The notes under the pieces are model-generated. The model ran no database searches. It was not told the origin of the DNA and saw only the letters and a program-made list of their open reading frames with translations. The position numbers and the translations under genes are program-made. Source: Caldilineaceae bacterium (GTDB lineage: Bacteria > Chloroflexota > Anaerolineae > Caldilineales > Caldilineaceae). From it: a stretch of 53,384 nucleotides of DNA. Location: contig JAHBVG010000041.1 in assembly GCA_019637695.1 (NCBI GenBank), positions 1 to 53,384 on the forward strand, in the 5' to 3' direction. Below, piece by piece: positions 8,139-16,514 of the stretch. Position 1 is the stretch's first letter, and every line of letters starts with the position of its first letter.

Positions 8139-8962
8139 TATTTCTTCTCCGATTTGTCCTCTTGCTCCGTGTCAAAGGAACGGCGGCTGGCGGTCTGTCC
8201 ACCGCTTGCCGTCTGCCCGGCGGTGGTGCCTGCGGTCATGCCGGCGTTGCGTCCAACCGTAGCGGAAGATCCAGCGCCGAGGTTGCTGCCCATCCCAGGT
8301 GTGGATGCTGTGGAACTCGAGTAGTTCTCTAGCTCGTCGGTTTCATAGCGTTGCCCGCTGTAGCCGCTACCTCTGTATCCACCCTGACCGTATCCACTGC
8401 CGTAGCCTGGGCCTTCGTAGCGACCGCGGGAGCGCCAATCGCTTTCGTAATCCCAGTTGGAGCCGTAGCGCTGCCAATCTCCTTGATTTGAGAAGCGCGA
8501 AGATCCACCGTATCCACGGCGCGGGGAGGAGCTTTTGAAGAAGCGTGCAGCCAGCAATCCCAGTGTAAACGCGCCGCCCAGGAAGAGTTCGGGCTGGCGT
8601 CGCGCCAATCGTTCCGCGTCAGAGATGAAACGGCTATAGTCGCCGCTGTGCAGATAGTCAGCGAAGCGTTCGACCTGATCGGCCATGGAATCGGTGTAAC
8701 GAGCAATCGCTTCGTTGTTCTGATTGCGCAGTTGGTTGCCGGTTTCGCGGAAAGCCTGTGCAATATCATCGAGTTGTTCGGCGGCGTCTTCCTTGCGCGA
8801 GTTCACCATAGACCGTGCTTGCTGTTCTGCCTGATGCGCTGCTTGTCTGGCCTGATGGCGAGCTTCCTCGGTGACCTTATCCATCGTTTCTTGGGATTTT
8901 CCTTCGGTGCTGCCAAATTTAGACTTATCGCCTGATTGGAGATCATTGCGTGGGTTAGCCAT
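8138..8962 (-). CDS. Helical, Gly/Tyr-rich membrane-associated protein (YtxH-like context)
   Basis: From the ATG at 8962 the protein has 274 residues. AGGAAAGGAAA lies just upstream; the longer reading from 9013 has no such site. The first 110 residues are charged and probably coiled coil (repeated Ala/Gln/Glu, such as ARHQARQAAHQAEQQA). A hydrophobic patch ELFLGGAFTLGLLAARFF follows near 128-145. The rest is low-complexity Gly/Tyr/Arg/Ser and then Thr/Ala/Gly-rich sequence ending in acidic and lysine residues. It is the first gene of the envelope trio. No enzyme motif is visible, so a structural or stress role is inferred from its partners only. Confidence 0.75.
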   Translation of the reverse strand: MANPRNDLQSGDKSKFGSTEGKSQETMDKVTEEARHQARQAAHQAEQQARSMVNSRKEDAAEQLDDIAQAFRETGNQLRNQNNEAIARYTDSMADQVERFADYLHSGDYSRFISDAERLARRQPELFLGGAFTLGLLAARFFKSSSPRRGYGGSSRFSNQGDWQRYGSNWDYESDWRSRGRYEGPGYGSGYGQGGYRGSGYSGQRYETDELENYSSSTASTPGMGSNLGAGSSATVGRNAGMTAGTTAGQTASGGQTASRRSFDTEQEDKSEKK

Positions 8963-9111
8963 GTTGGTTTCCTTTCCTCGAATTGTTCGGGATCCCCCGA
9001 CAAATTTATACACTGAGTGTTATTTGCTCGATACTTCGTCCCTATGTTAAGGAAAATTAGAGTTATTATATATATATCGTGGTACAGGCACAGGTTATAG
9101 AATGAGAAACA

Positions 9112-9147
9112 AAAAGGGGCGAAGTCGTTGCTGACTTCGCCCCTTTT
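9112..9147 (-). terminator. Rho-independent terminator of the gcvT-gcvH operon
   Basis: A 15-bp perfect stem pairs 9112-9126 (GGGGCGAAGTC core) with 9133-9147 across a six-base loop. On the minus strand it ends in a run of T. It lies about 75 bases downstream of the gcvH stop and is symmetric enough to work in both directions. Confidence 0.85.
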
Positions 9148-9220
9148 CAATTGTGAAGATAATTTCGCCTACACGCACTACGCGAAATTCACCCCATATG
9201 CTTTATTTGCTGGAATGGAC

Positions 9221-9622
9221 TTAATGTTCATTCTCATCCACAAAAGTATCATAATCGTCGGGCGACATTAACGCGCTAAGCTCTTTCTGAAGTCTATCGC
9301 TGGGCTGAATTTTGAAGAACCACGCCTTGTATGGGGATTCGTTGACCATCTCGGGCGTCTCTTCCAATTCGGCGTTGACTTCCACCACAGTACCGCTGAC
9401 CGGCGCAACGACCTCTTCGGCGGCTTTCACCGATTCTACCGTGGCGATGGCGTCGCCGGCGCTGACTTCTTCACCCACTTCGGGCAATTCCACAAAGACG
9501 ACGTCGCTGAGCATATCCTGCGCGGCGTCGCTGATCCCCACAACGGCGAGGTCGTTCTCAATGCGCACCCATTCGTGGGTCTCTGCATACCTGGCCTTTT
9601 TGTCGAGCTTAAAACTTGCCAT
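9221..9622 (-). CDS. gcvH: Glycine cleavage system H protein
   Basis: This 133-aa protein carries the lipoyl arm that shuttles the aminomethyl group between the P, T and L proteins in glycine breakdown. The lipoylated lysine is Lys66 in the ESVKA motif, and the family signature THEWVRIEND occurs near residues 15-24. The start ATG 9622 has AGGA five bases upstream; the longer reading from 9667 would overrun the spacer after gcvT. It follows gcvT by about 45 bases on the same strand and ends before a strong terminator. The gcvP gene for the decarboxylase is not in this window. Confidence 0.95.
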   Translation of the reverse strand: MASFKLDKKARYAETHEWVRIENDLAVVGISDAAQDMLSDVVFVELPEVGEEVSAGDAIATVESVKAAEEVVAPVSGTVVEVNAELEETPEMVNESPYKAWFFKIQPSDRLQKELSALMSPDDYDTFVDENEH

Positions 9623-9667
9623 AAAGTTCCTTGTCCTTTCTGTCCGAATCCCTGATGGGTTGTGCAT

Positions 9668-10762
9668 CTATGCTTTGTAGTTTGATTGATAGAAGGGGCG
9701 TTTCACAACGTGGGCCTTGCGCGCTTTGTCTCGGATCAAGATTTCAATCTCACTCCCTAGTTTGTGATGACCATAAGGGAGATAACCCATCCCCAAAAAT
9801 TGATCGAGGGTGGGGCTCTTCATGCCCGTGGTGACGTGACCGACGACCGCGCCGTTGATGGCAATGGCATAGCCCTCGCGTGGAACGGCGCGGTCGATCA
9901 TCTCGAAGCCGACCAAGATCCGCTGCTGTGGTTCCAGTTTAGCCTTGAGCAGGCTGGATCGACCCAAGAAGTCGGGCTTGTCAAGCGATACGACCCAACC
10001 CAGGCGCGCTTCATAGGGATGGGTATTGGCGTCGATCTCATGGCCGTAGAGCGGCATACATGCCTCGAACCGCAGACTATCGCGAGCCGCCAATCCGCAA
10101 GGCAGCAGCCCGTCTGCCGCGCCTTCGGCCAGCAATTGATCCCAAAAGGATACGCTCTGTTCAGCGGGCAGATAGAGTTCAAAACCATCTTCGCCGGTGT
10201 AACCCGTACGCCCTAACAACATCTTGACCCCGCCTACAGTGGCCTCCATCGCCGTGCGCGCCTTCATCCCCGCCAGATCGGCATCGCTCAACCGCTGTAC
10301 AATCTCCACCGCTTTCGGTCCTTGAATTGCCAGCATATAGGTCTCATCCGAGATATCGCGCAGGGTCACGTTATATCCATGGACGTGAGCATTGAGCCAC
10401 TCCCAGTCCTTGCCCCGGTTGGACGCGTTGACAACAATCAGCCAGCATTCCGGCAGACGATAGAGGAAGATGTCATCGATAATCGTGCCATCTTCGTAGA
10501 GGAGCAGGCTGTAATGAGCGTCCCACTCTGCCATCTCGGCGACATCATAGACCTGCACAAATTGGAGAAAGTCGACAGCGTCTTTGCCGCTGAGTTCAAA
10601 CTGGCCCATATGATCAATATCAAAAAGGCCGGCGGCACGGCGGACAGCTTCATGCTCGACGGAGGGGCCGGTGGGGTATTGAACAGGCAACTCCCAACCC
10701 GCAAAGGGGACCATGCGACCGCCAAGCGCCACATGGGAATTGTATAGCCTGGTCCGCTGCAT
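9668..10762 (-). CDS. gcvT: Aminomethyltransferase (glycine cleavage T protein)
   Basis: The 364-aa protein transfers the methylene group from the H-protein arm to tetrahydrofolate and releases ammonia. Typical features are HVALGGRMVPFAGWELPVQY near residues 10-29, the DGTIIDD segment near 91-97, the GRTGYTGEDGFE motif near 184-195, and CGLAARDSLRFEACMPLYGH near 222-241. The length is normal for bacterial GcvT. AAAGGAG lies six bases before the ATG, and a good promoter lies at 10799-10827. It is transcribed with gcvH. Confidence 0.96.
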   Translation of the reverse strand: MQRTRLYNSHVALGGRMVPFAGWELPVQYPTGPSVEHEAVRRAAGLFDIDHMGQFELSGKDAVDFLQFVQVYDVAEMAEWDAHYSLLLYEDGTIIDDIFLYRLPECWLIVVNASNRGKDWEWLNAHVHGYNVTLRDISDETYMLAIQGPKAVEIVQRLSDADLAGMKARTAMEATVGGVKMLLGRTGYTGEDGFELYLPAEQSVSFWDQLLAEGAADGLLPCGLAARDSLRFEACMPLYGHEIDANTHPYEARLGWVVSLDKPDFLGRSSLLKAKLEPQQRILVGFEMIDRAVPREGYAIAINGAVVGHVTTGMKSPTLDQFLGMGYLPYGHHKLGSEIEILIRDKARKAHVVKRPFYQSNYKA

Positions 10763-10798
10763 AGATGACTCCTTTAGGTGGCTTCTATCCTTTTTTCG

Positions 10799-10827
10799 AG
10801 TATAACAAGGGGCTGATCGATTGACAA
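10799..10827 (-). promoter_or_regulatory. Sigma-70-type promoter for gcvT-gcvH
   Basis: On the minus strand TTGTCA is followed by exactly 17 bases and TATACT, about 36 bases before the gcvT start. No glycine riboswitch-like leader fits in the short 5' region. Confidence 0.65.
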
Positions 10828-10870
10828 GTTACTTCTTGCGCCTATTTCTGTGCAGTGATAGGATTCGCTT

Positions 10871-13729
10871 ATGCGAAGACGGCAGTTTTGGGTCCACACC
10901 GCGGTTTTGAGCAGCTACACTTTGCTGGCGTTCTTGTTGACATGGCCGCTGGTGCTTTTTTTCGGAAGCCACGTCCCAGGGGATGGTATTGACGACCCCG
11001 CGTTAGCCTGGAATCTCTGGTGGATCAAGGCGCGTTTGATCGATCAACTCCGCTTCGATATCTTCCACGTCGATTGGCTTTTTTTCCCCATTGAGATCAA
11101 CCTGGGCTTCTACACGCTGACGCCGCTCAACGGCCTCTTGAGCGTTCCACTGCAAACCGGTTTTACCCTCATCACCGCCTCAAACCTGATCCTGCTTTCA
11201 TCCTTTGTTTTGGGGGGATACGGGACGTTCTTGCTCGTGCGCTATTTGTTGGCCGGTAGCGGACAGCGGACAGCGGTCGGCGGTCGACGGTCGGCAGACG
11301 GCAGACGGCAGACGGACCGCGATCAATATCCAATATCCAATCCCCAATCCCCAATCCCCAATCCCCAATCCCTAATCTCCAATCTCCTCCCCGTCTTCGC
11401 CGCGGGGATCGTCTACGCCTTCGCCTCGTCCAAGCTTTTCTACGCCAGCTTGGGTCAATTCAACATTGCCAGCAGCCAGTGGATCCCCTTTACCGTACTC
11501 TATGTAATCCGCGCCGGGCAGACTCGCCGCGTCCGAGATGCAGCCCTGGCCGCGCTCTTTCTCACCTTACAAGCCTGGTCCGAGTTGACCTATGCCTCGT
11601 TCCTGTTGATCTTCATTGTTCTTTACTTTTTGTGGACCTTGGCGAGTGGACAGCGGACAGCGGACGGCGGTCAGCGGTCCGCTGTCCGCGATCTCTTCGC
11701 CTCTTTTCTCCTCATAGGCGCGCTGTTTACCGTCGGGATCTCTCCCTTCCTGTGGGCGATGGCGCCGGATCTGCTGCGAGAGGGGGATTTTTTCGCGTCG
11801 GGCGGTGGCTTTGCCGACATCTTCAGCGCCGATCTCATGGGTTATCTGCTGCCGACGCGGCTACATCCACTATTGGGGGATTGGGTGGCAGCGCTGCCCT
11901 TCCCCAACGACAAAGGGCAACAGATCTTCCTCGGCTACTCGACGCTGGCGCTGGGCATCCTCGGCGGCGTAGAATTGATCCGTCGCCAGGGCTGGCGTGG
12001 ACTCTTCTGGCCGCTGATGGCGCTCTTCTTTTGGTGGCTGACCCTAGGCGCAGACGCTCGTTGGGCTGGGCAACCGCTCGGCATCCCCGGCCCCTTTGCG
12101 CTGATCAGCCAGCTTCCCTTCTTCAGCGGCAACCGTTACCCCAGCCGTTACACTGTCATGCTCATGCTCGCTGTAGCCGTCCTTGTTGGGTGGGGATTGG
12201 CGAGGATCAATGAATTAAGAATAAAGAATGGGCAGCGACTGCCCCTCTTTATTCTTCATTCATCATTCATCCTTCTCTTCCTCTTCGAACACCTTTCCAC
12301 GCCGCTGCCGCTGAACGATTTCCGCGTACCGCCGATTTACGCCCAAATTGCCGCGGAACCGGGCGACTTTACCGTATTGGAACTGCCCACCGGCTGGCGC
12401 AATGGGGCGCGGGTGATGGGCAAATCGGACGTGTTGATTATGATGCAGCAGTGGTATCAGACGGATCACGGTAAGCGACGGCTGGGCGGGAATACAAGCC
12501 GCAACCCGGCCTACAAATTTCAATACTTCACCGAGGCGACTCTCATCGGCGATCTGATCGCCTTGATGAACGATGAACGAGGGCCAGATGGTGAACCCTA
12601 TCTTGCCGCAGCCATTGACGACGCCTGGCCCGGACTTGTCGCCCGCAACCGCGAGACGGCTCCCTTTGTGCTGGATTTCCTCAACGTGCGGTTCGTCACC
12701 GTCCACGTGGAGAAGTCGCCGCTGCCGCTGCTCCGTTTTGTCGAGGAGGTGCTGCCTCTTTCCTTTGTGGACGAGTGGCAAGGGCCGGATTGGACAGGCG
12801 CGGCCTCAACCATCCGCCTTTATCGCGTGGACGAAACGCCTCAGCTTGAGGGATGGGCGCTTGATTTCGGTTCCTCGCGTGGTCAATTCCTCGCCGCCGA
12901 AGGGTGGAGCGTCGCCGGGATCGACGGGGTACGCTATGCCACACGTGCCCAGGCTGATCTGCTGCTCGATCTGCCCGCGGCGGGCGGATCGTTGCGCTTC
13001 CAGCTTTTTGGCCCGGCGGCGCTGACGGGTATCGCGCTCAACGGTGAACCCTTAACTTGGGTTGCGTCTGCGTCAGACGATGAATCCCAGATTGTGGAAG
13101 TGCAGATCCCGCTCGATCTGGCCGATCAGCCTGTGGATCGGCTGTCATTGCGCTTTGATAGGCTTTACCCTCTCGCTCATCTCTGGCGCGACCGCGTGGA
13201 CGGCTGGCCGATTGGCACGACTGGCGTCGTCCTGCCTGTGGATCGTCCCTTGCTTGTGCGCAGCGCCGGTAAGGACGCCGGCGATTTTGCACAGATCCTG
13301 CTGGCGGGGGAAAACGTGGCCCAGTCTGTTTTGGGGTACAATCTGGTTGCGCTTGATCCAAGGGGGGGCGTCTTGGAGAGTGTAGCGTTCAACACCCTCA
13401 TCTCCCCATCCGAATCGATGGCGATGGCTGATTGGCTGGCGCAATGGCCTATCGGCGTCGTGATCGCAGGGGCTGTGCGCGACGAAGCAAGCTACAATCT
13501 GGGCGAGGATGCCGTCACTGCGCTGCGCGGCGCGGGCGTCGTCACCGATCTGCGCGGCGCCTTCCGCGGCAGCCATGCCTTCATCGGCGTCATCGGCGCG
13601 TCCGCTGGCAGCGCGCTCGAAGCGTTCTCTCCCTTTCACCCGGCGACGGTTGCGCTTGGTCCGCCGGTGGATGCGCCACAGATCAGCGGCGGCGTTGGGC
13701 GCATTGAGTTTGCGCCGTCGAACCGATAG
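10871..13729 (+). CDS. Large GT-C/YfhO-like integral membrane protein
   Basis: This 952-aa protein has about ten membrane helices in its first half and a soluble C-terminal half. The topology and the early loop acid motif (DGIDDPALAWNLWW, residues 39-52) resemble GT-C fold lipid-linked sugar transferases and YfhO-like proteins. The exact substrate is not readable. The soluble part (from about residue 480) starts with RVPPIYAQIAAEPGDFTVLE. Three low-complexity, in-frame insertions sit in loops between hydrophobic segments: residues about 130-173, 260-273 and 449-467. Each is encoded by heptamer or hairpin repeats also found elsewhere in the window. The start ATG has AGGA seven bases upstream. 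The gene is divergent from gcvT. Confidence 0.8.
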   Translation: MRRRQFWVHTAVLSSYTLLAFLLTWPLVLFFGSHVPGDGIDDPALAWNLWWIKARLIDQLRFDIFHVDWLFFPIEINLGFYTLTPLNGLLSVPLQTGFTLITASNLILLSSFVLGGYGTFLLVRYLLAGSGQRTAVGGRRSADGRRQTDRDQYPISNPQSPIPNPQSLISNLLPVFAAGIVYAFASSKLFYASLGQFNIASSQWIPFTVLYVIRAGQTRRVRDAALAALFLTLQAWSELTYASFLLIFIVLYFLWTLASGQRTADGGQRSAVRDLFASFLLIGALFTVGISPFLWAMAPDLLREGDFFASGGGFADIFSADLMGYLLPTRLHPLLGDWVAALPFPNDKGQQIFLGYSTLALGILGGVELIRRQGWRGLFWPLMALFFWWLTLGADARWAGQPLGIPGPFALISQLPFFSGNRYPSRYTVMLMLAVAVLVGWGLARINELRIKNGQRLPLFILHSSFILLFLFEHLSTPLPLNDFRVPPIYAQIAAEPGDFTVLELPTGWRNGARVMGKSDVLIMMQQWYQTDHGKRRLGGNTSRNPAYKFQYFTEATLIGDLIALMNDERGPDGEPYLAAAIDDAWPGLVARNRETAPFVLDFLNVRFVTVHVEKSPLPLLRFVEEVLPLSFVDEWQGPDWTGAASTIRLYRVDETPQLEGWALDFGSSRGQFLAAEGWSVAGIDGVRYATRAQADLLLDLPAAGGSLRFQLFGPAALTGIALNGEPLTWVASASDDESQIVEVQIPLDLADQPVDRLSLRFDRLYPLAHLWRDRVDGWPIGTTGVVLPVDRPLLVRSAGKDAGDFAQILLAGENVAQSVLGYNLVALDPRGGVLESVAFNTLISPSESMAMADWLAQWPIGVVIAGAVRDEASYNLGEDAVTALRGAGVVTDLRGAFRGSHAFIGVIGASAGSALEAFSPFHPATVALGPPVDAPQISGGVGRIEFAPSNR
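11258..11389. repeat. Heptamer repeats inside the GT-C-like gene (array 1)
   Basis: Two GGACAGC units start at 11261. They are followed by GGCAGAC-type units and then by about eight units close to TCCCCAA (11329-11388). The array is in frame and encodes low-complexity Arg/Gly/Asp and then Asn-Pro-Gln/Ile-Ser residues in a loop between membrane segments. It resembles cyanobacterial STRR repeats. Confidence 0.85.
11648..11689. repeat. Six heptamers forming a hairpin inside the GT-C-like gene (array 2)
   Basis: The units are GGACAGC, GGACAGC, GGACGGC, GGTCAGC, GGTCCGC and TGTCCGC: 42 bases, so the frame is kept. The ends GCGGACAGCGGAC and GTCCGCTGTCCGC pair as a perfect 13-bp stem. The last two units read like the complement of the first two. 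Confidence 0.9.
12217..12270. repeat. Hairpin plus CATTCAT heptamers inside the GT-C-like gene (array 3)
   Basis: AAGAATAAAGA (12217-12227) and GGGCAG (12230-12235) pair with CTGCCC (12239-12244) and TCTTTATTCTT (12246-12256). Two CATTCAT heptamers follow at 12257-12270. The sequence is AT-rich compared with the gene around it and is translated in frame. Confidence 0.8.
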
Positions 13730-13752
13730 AACAATGATAACGTTACCCATTT

Positions 13753-13880
13753 GGGTGTGCTCAAAATGAGTTGGTCATCTGGGTAGGGGTTTGGGTGGAC
13801 GGCTCACAAAATCGTCTGCGTAGGCCATTGCTCGTCTGCCGTCCACCCAAACCCTTACGAATCATCAACTGAATACACCC
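13753..13880. mobile_element. MITE-like element, family 2, copy A (128 bp)
   Basis: It starts GGGTGTGCTCAAAATGAG and ends CTGAATACACCC. Inside, GTAGGGGTTTGGGTGGACGG and its near-perfect complement form a stem of about 21 bp around a 40-base centre. It shares sequence with copies at 16051-16184 and 16275-16374. It ends nine bases before the ribosome site of the next gene. Confidence 0.8.
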
Positions 13881-13899
13881 TATCCATTTGGAGGAAATT

Positions 13900-14934
13900 G
13901 TGACAGAGAAAAAGGACAAAATTCGCGTTGCGCAGGTTGGCTTCGGTTACTGGGGACCCAATTTGGCGCGCAATCTATATCAGATGCCCAACGTGGATCT
14001 GGCTTACCTTGTCGATAAAGATGAAACTGTCTTCCCACGCGTGCGCGAACTCTACCCGGGCACTGCTACGGTAACAGACCTGAGCGCCGTGGTGGATGAC
14101 GCGGATCTGGACGCCATTGTGATTGCAACCCCGGCCCGCTCTCACTATTCCCTGGCAAAAACGGCGCTGCTGGCCGATAAACATCTCTTCGTGGAAAAGC
14201 CCCTGGCTATGGATCTGACCCATGCGCGCGAACTGGTGGATCTGGCGCGTGAACGTCAACGAGTACTCATGGTCGGCCACATCTTCGAATACAATTCGGC
14301 TGTCCGTTATATCAAAGCTGCCCTGGATCGGGGCGATCTGGGCGAGGTCTATTATCTCTACAGCCGCCGCGTCAACCTGGGGCGCGTGCAGAGCGACATC
14401 AACGCCCTGTGGAGCATTGCCCCCCACGACATCTCGATTGCGCTCTACCTGCTGGGGCGGATGCCCGAAGCGGTGAGCTGTCATGGGTCCGCCTGTCTCA
14501 ACGGCGCCGTAGAAGATGTGATCTTCCTGACGCTGCACTTCTCTGGGCCGATACTCTGTCATGTCCACGCCAGTTGGCTGGACCCAAGCAAACAGCGCGA
14601 AATGACGATTGTGGGCAGTGAGAAGATGGTTGTTTACAACGATGTCGCCAGCGAGGATACGATCCGCATTTATGATAAGGGCGTCTACCGCCGCGGGGAT
14701 CCGATTTATGGAGAATACCAGTTTAAGGTCCATTCGGGCGATATTTTAGTGCCGCGGCTAGATATGCGCGAGCCTTTACGCGAGGAACTCAATGACTTTG
14801 CCAGGGCCATCCAGACCGGTACACCGCCCCAGGTGGATGGTGAAAACGGGCTGCGCGTTGTCACCGTCCTTGCGGCAGGGCAGAGAAGCCTGGAACAGAA
14901 TGGGGTGAAGGTAGAGATCGCATCCTTGCGTTAG
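13900..14934 (+). CDS. Gfo/Idh/MocA family oxidoreductase
   Basis: This 344-aa protein is an NAD(P)-dependent dehydrogenase, probably acting on a sugar or nucleotide sugar. The Rossmann motif GFGYWG is at residues 14-19 and the conserved EKP motif is at 99-101 with catalytic-type Lys100. The VGFGYWGPNLARN form is typical of members that work on nucleotide-sugar or surface-glycan pathways. The start is GTG 13900 because GGAGG sits five bases upstream at 13890-13894; a TTG at 13888 is less likely. The regulatory region is short: a family-2 MITE-like element ends at 13880. The stop is one base from the stop of the convergent LysM gene. Confidence 0.9.
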   Translation: MTEKKDKIRVAQVGFGYWGPNLARNLYQMPNVDLAYLVDKDETVFPRVRELYPGTATVTDLSAVVDDADLDAIVIATPARSHYSLAKTALLADKHLFVEKPLAMDLTHARELVDLARERQRVLMVGHIFEYNSAVRYIKAALDRGDLGEVYYLYSRRVNLGRVQSDINALWSIAPHDISIALYLLGRMPEAVSCHGSACLNGAVEDVIFLTLHFSGPILCHVHASWLDPSKQREMTIVGSEKMVVYNDVASEDTIRIYDKGVYRRGDPIYGEYQFKVHSGDILVPRLDMREPLREELNDFARAIQTGTPPQVDGENGLRVVTVLAAGQRSLEQNGVKVEIASLR

Positions 14935-14935
14935 C

Positions 14936-15637
14936 TCACGACCCTTCCGCGCCTTCGTCTGTCGCCGGTGAGGGATCGGGCTGTTCGATCGGCGCTTCCT
15001 GGTTCGAAACCGATGGCAAATTGGTCTGGAATTCCGCCATAGGCGTCGGCGGTGACGAAATGATCGCCTGGCTGTTGACCGGGATGATGAGACGTTGCCC
15101 AACGTAGATCCGCGTGGAAGGCAGGCGATTGCGCTCGATAATCGCGCTGGCCGAAACGCCAAACCGTGCGCCAATACCCGTCAGCGAATCCCCGGCGTAG
15201 ACAACATAGGATACCTCGCCACTGCGCGCTGGCGCTGCGGTTGCGCCCGCAGCGCTACGTGGCGCAGGGGTTGCAACCGGGAATATTGGAGGGGCAGGGG
15301 TAGCATTCTGCAACGGAACAAGTCGCGGCCCAGGGGTGATGGTTGGCGCGCTTGCTGGTGACACACCCGTAGGGGGAATACGCAGCCGCTGGCCCACGCG
15401 GATCCGATCATAATTGGTAATGCCATTGTAGTTCGCAAGTTGGCGTAGCCCTACCCTGTAGCGTTGAGCGATCCCCGAAAGGGTTTCGCCAGCCTGAACA
15501 ATATGCACAACATCGTTCTCAGCCGCCGCGGTTTCACCTGGCGCGTCCACGAGCATGAACGCGCCGCAGAGGATCAGCAAGATCAGCCCACGGCGTAGGA
15601 AAGAGAGCTGAAAGCAACGGAAAAGTGGAGTGTTCAT
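14936..15637 (-). CDS. Secreted protein with two LysM domains
   Basis: With the start at ATG 15637 the protein has 233 residues: a signal peptide (FLRRGLILLILCGAFML then an AAA region), a first LysM motif (HIVQAGETLSGIAQRY ... LRIPP), a Pro/Ala/Thr-rich linker, and a second LysM motif (YVVYAGDSLTGIGARF ... LIIPV). A Pro/Glu/Asp-rich tail follows. LysM domains bind N-acetylglucosamine polymers such as peptidoglycan. There is no attached catalytic domain. An earlier ATG at 15709 has a GAGG site but would bury the signal peptide after 24 extra residues, so the start is not certain. Confidence 0.85.
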   Translation of the reverse strand: MNTPLFRCFQLSFLRRGLILLILCGAFMLVDAPGETAAAENDVVHIVQAGETLSGIAQRYRVGLRQLANYNGITNYDRIRVGQRLRIPPTGVSPASAPTITPGPRLVPLQNATPAPPIFPVATPAPRSAAGATAAPARSGEVSYVVYAGDSLTGIGARFGVSASAIIERNRLPSTRIYVGQRLIIPVNSQAIISSPPTPMAEFQTNLPSVSNQEAPIEQPDPSPATDEGAEGS

Positions 15638-15738
15638 GAGGAGATCCGCTTCACCTGATGGTAGTATACATTTGATTGATTGCCAGAATAGTGCGCTTTG
15701 TTTCGTCATTGCGCCTCAAGTCTGAACAGGCTTTTATA

Positions 15739-15861
15739 GAGAACACACATAAAGTTCGTACAATCGTAGGGGCGCTTGCGGACGCTGCGTCCGCTTGCTG
15801 CGTCCGCTGGGTGCGGCAAGCAGCACCCGTACCGAATTGGATGATGTTCAAATGGCTTCTC
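15739..15861. mobile_element. MITE-like element, family 1, copy 2 (123 bp)
   Basis: This is the inverted twin of 1830-1952, the same length and almost identical. It begins GAGAACACACATAAAG and ends GGCTTCTC, flanked by TA at 15737-15738 and 15862-15863. An apparent small reading frame across both copies encodes the same peptide only because the DNA is repeated. Confidence 0.8.
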
Positions 15862-16050
15862 TATTAGGTGTAGGTCAAGTTGGGAGCATGTGAAGTGCCG
15901 CGGACTTTTTGTCGAGTGCGACAGTGTTTTCTCATGTGTCGCCATCTTCTTTATAAAGTTCCCGGCGCTTTCACCCAAAGATGAACTACACCCAGCCTTT
16001 TGGCCTTCTTGCAGTCATGTCAAGAATAGGGTACTAATATATTAATGCTA

Positions 16051-16184
16051 GGGTGTGTTCAAAATGAGTTGGCCATCTGGGTAAGGGTTTGGGTGGACGG
16101 CTCACAAAATCGTCTGCGTAAGCCAATGCACGTCCGCCGTCCACCCAAACCCTTACGAATCATCAACCCATTCTGAATACACTC
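16051..16184. mobile_element. MITE-like element, family 2, copy B (134 bp)
   Basis: It runs from GGGTGTGTTCAAAATGAG to TTCTGAATACACTC with TA on both sides (16049-16050 and 16185-16186). The ends are imperfect inverted repeats of each other. The interior holds the stem arms GGGTTTGGGTGGACGGC and their complement. It is the most complete copy in the window. Confidence 0.8.
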
Positions 16185-16274
16185 TAATGAATATAACAGG
16201 AATAGAGTACTCTTGTATCCAGCTTTTCAAGTATATACTGTTCACAGATAAGGTCCGCGCCAGAGAGTTGTAGA

Positions 16275-16374
16275 GGTTTGGGTGGACGGCTCACAAATAT
16301 TGTCTGCGTAAGCCAATGTTCGTCTGCCGTCCACCCAAACCCTTATGAATCATCAACCCATTCTGAATACACCC
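16275..16374. mobile_element. MITE-like element, family 2, partial copy C
   Basis: It retains the stem arms and the right end (CCATTCTGAATACACCC) of copy B but has lost most of the left end. It lies 90 bases downstream of copy B in the same orientation, so it may be an older insertion or a partial duplication. Confidence 0.7.
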
Positions 16375-16514
16375 AAATCAAGGCACTTCTTAATTTCTCG
16401 TAATCTTGTACGCATAATAGCTGATGTTCTGGCCTCAGGCTATCTGATGATTGTCCTAGTCCCCCCTAGGACATGCAGATAGCCAGACAACAGGATAGTG
16501 AAGGAACCAAATCT

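Larger units (their letters stand above)
15638..16514. other. 877-bp non-coding region filled with repeats
   Basis: Between the LysM gene and the propeller-ATPase gene there is no credible gene. The stretch contains one family-1 MITE-like element (15739-15861) and two family-2 copies (16051-16184 and the partial 16275-16374). The remaining spacer is AT-richer and must hold the promoter of the 16515 gene, but no consensus promoter stands out. Confidence 0.75.

Noticed and set aside
9700..10871. Glycine riboswitch before gcvT
   Set aside because: The space between the predicted promoter and the gcvT start is only about 35 bases, too short for an aptamer.
11329..11389. CCCCAAT-rich array considered as a CRISPR array
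   Set aside because: Units are 7 bp without spacers and lie inside a coding frame; no cas genes are present.
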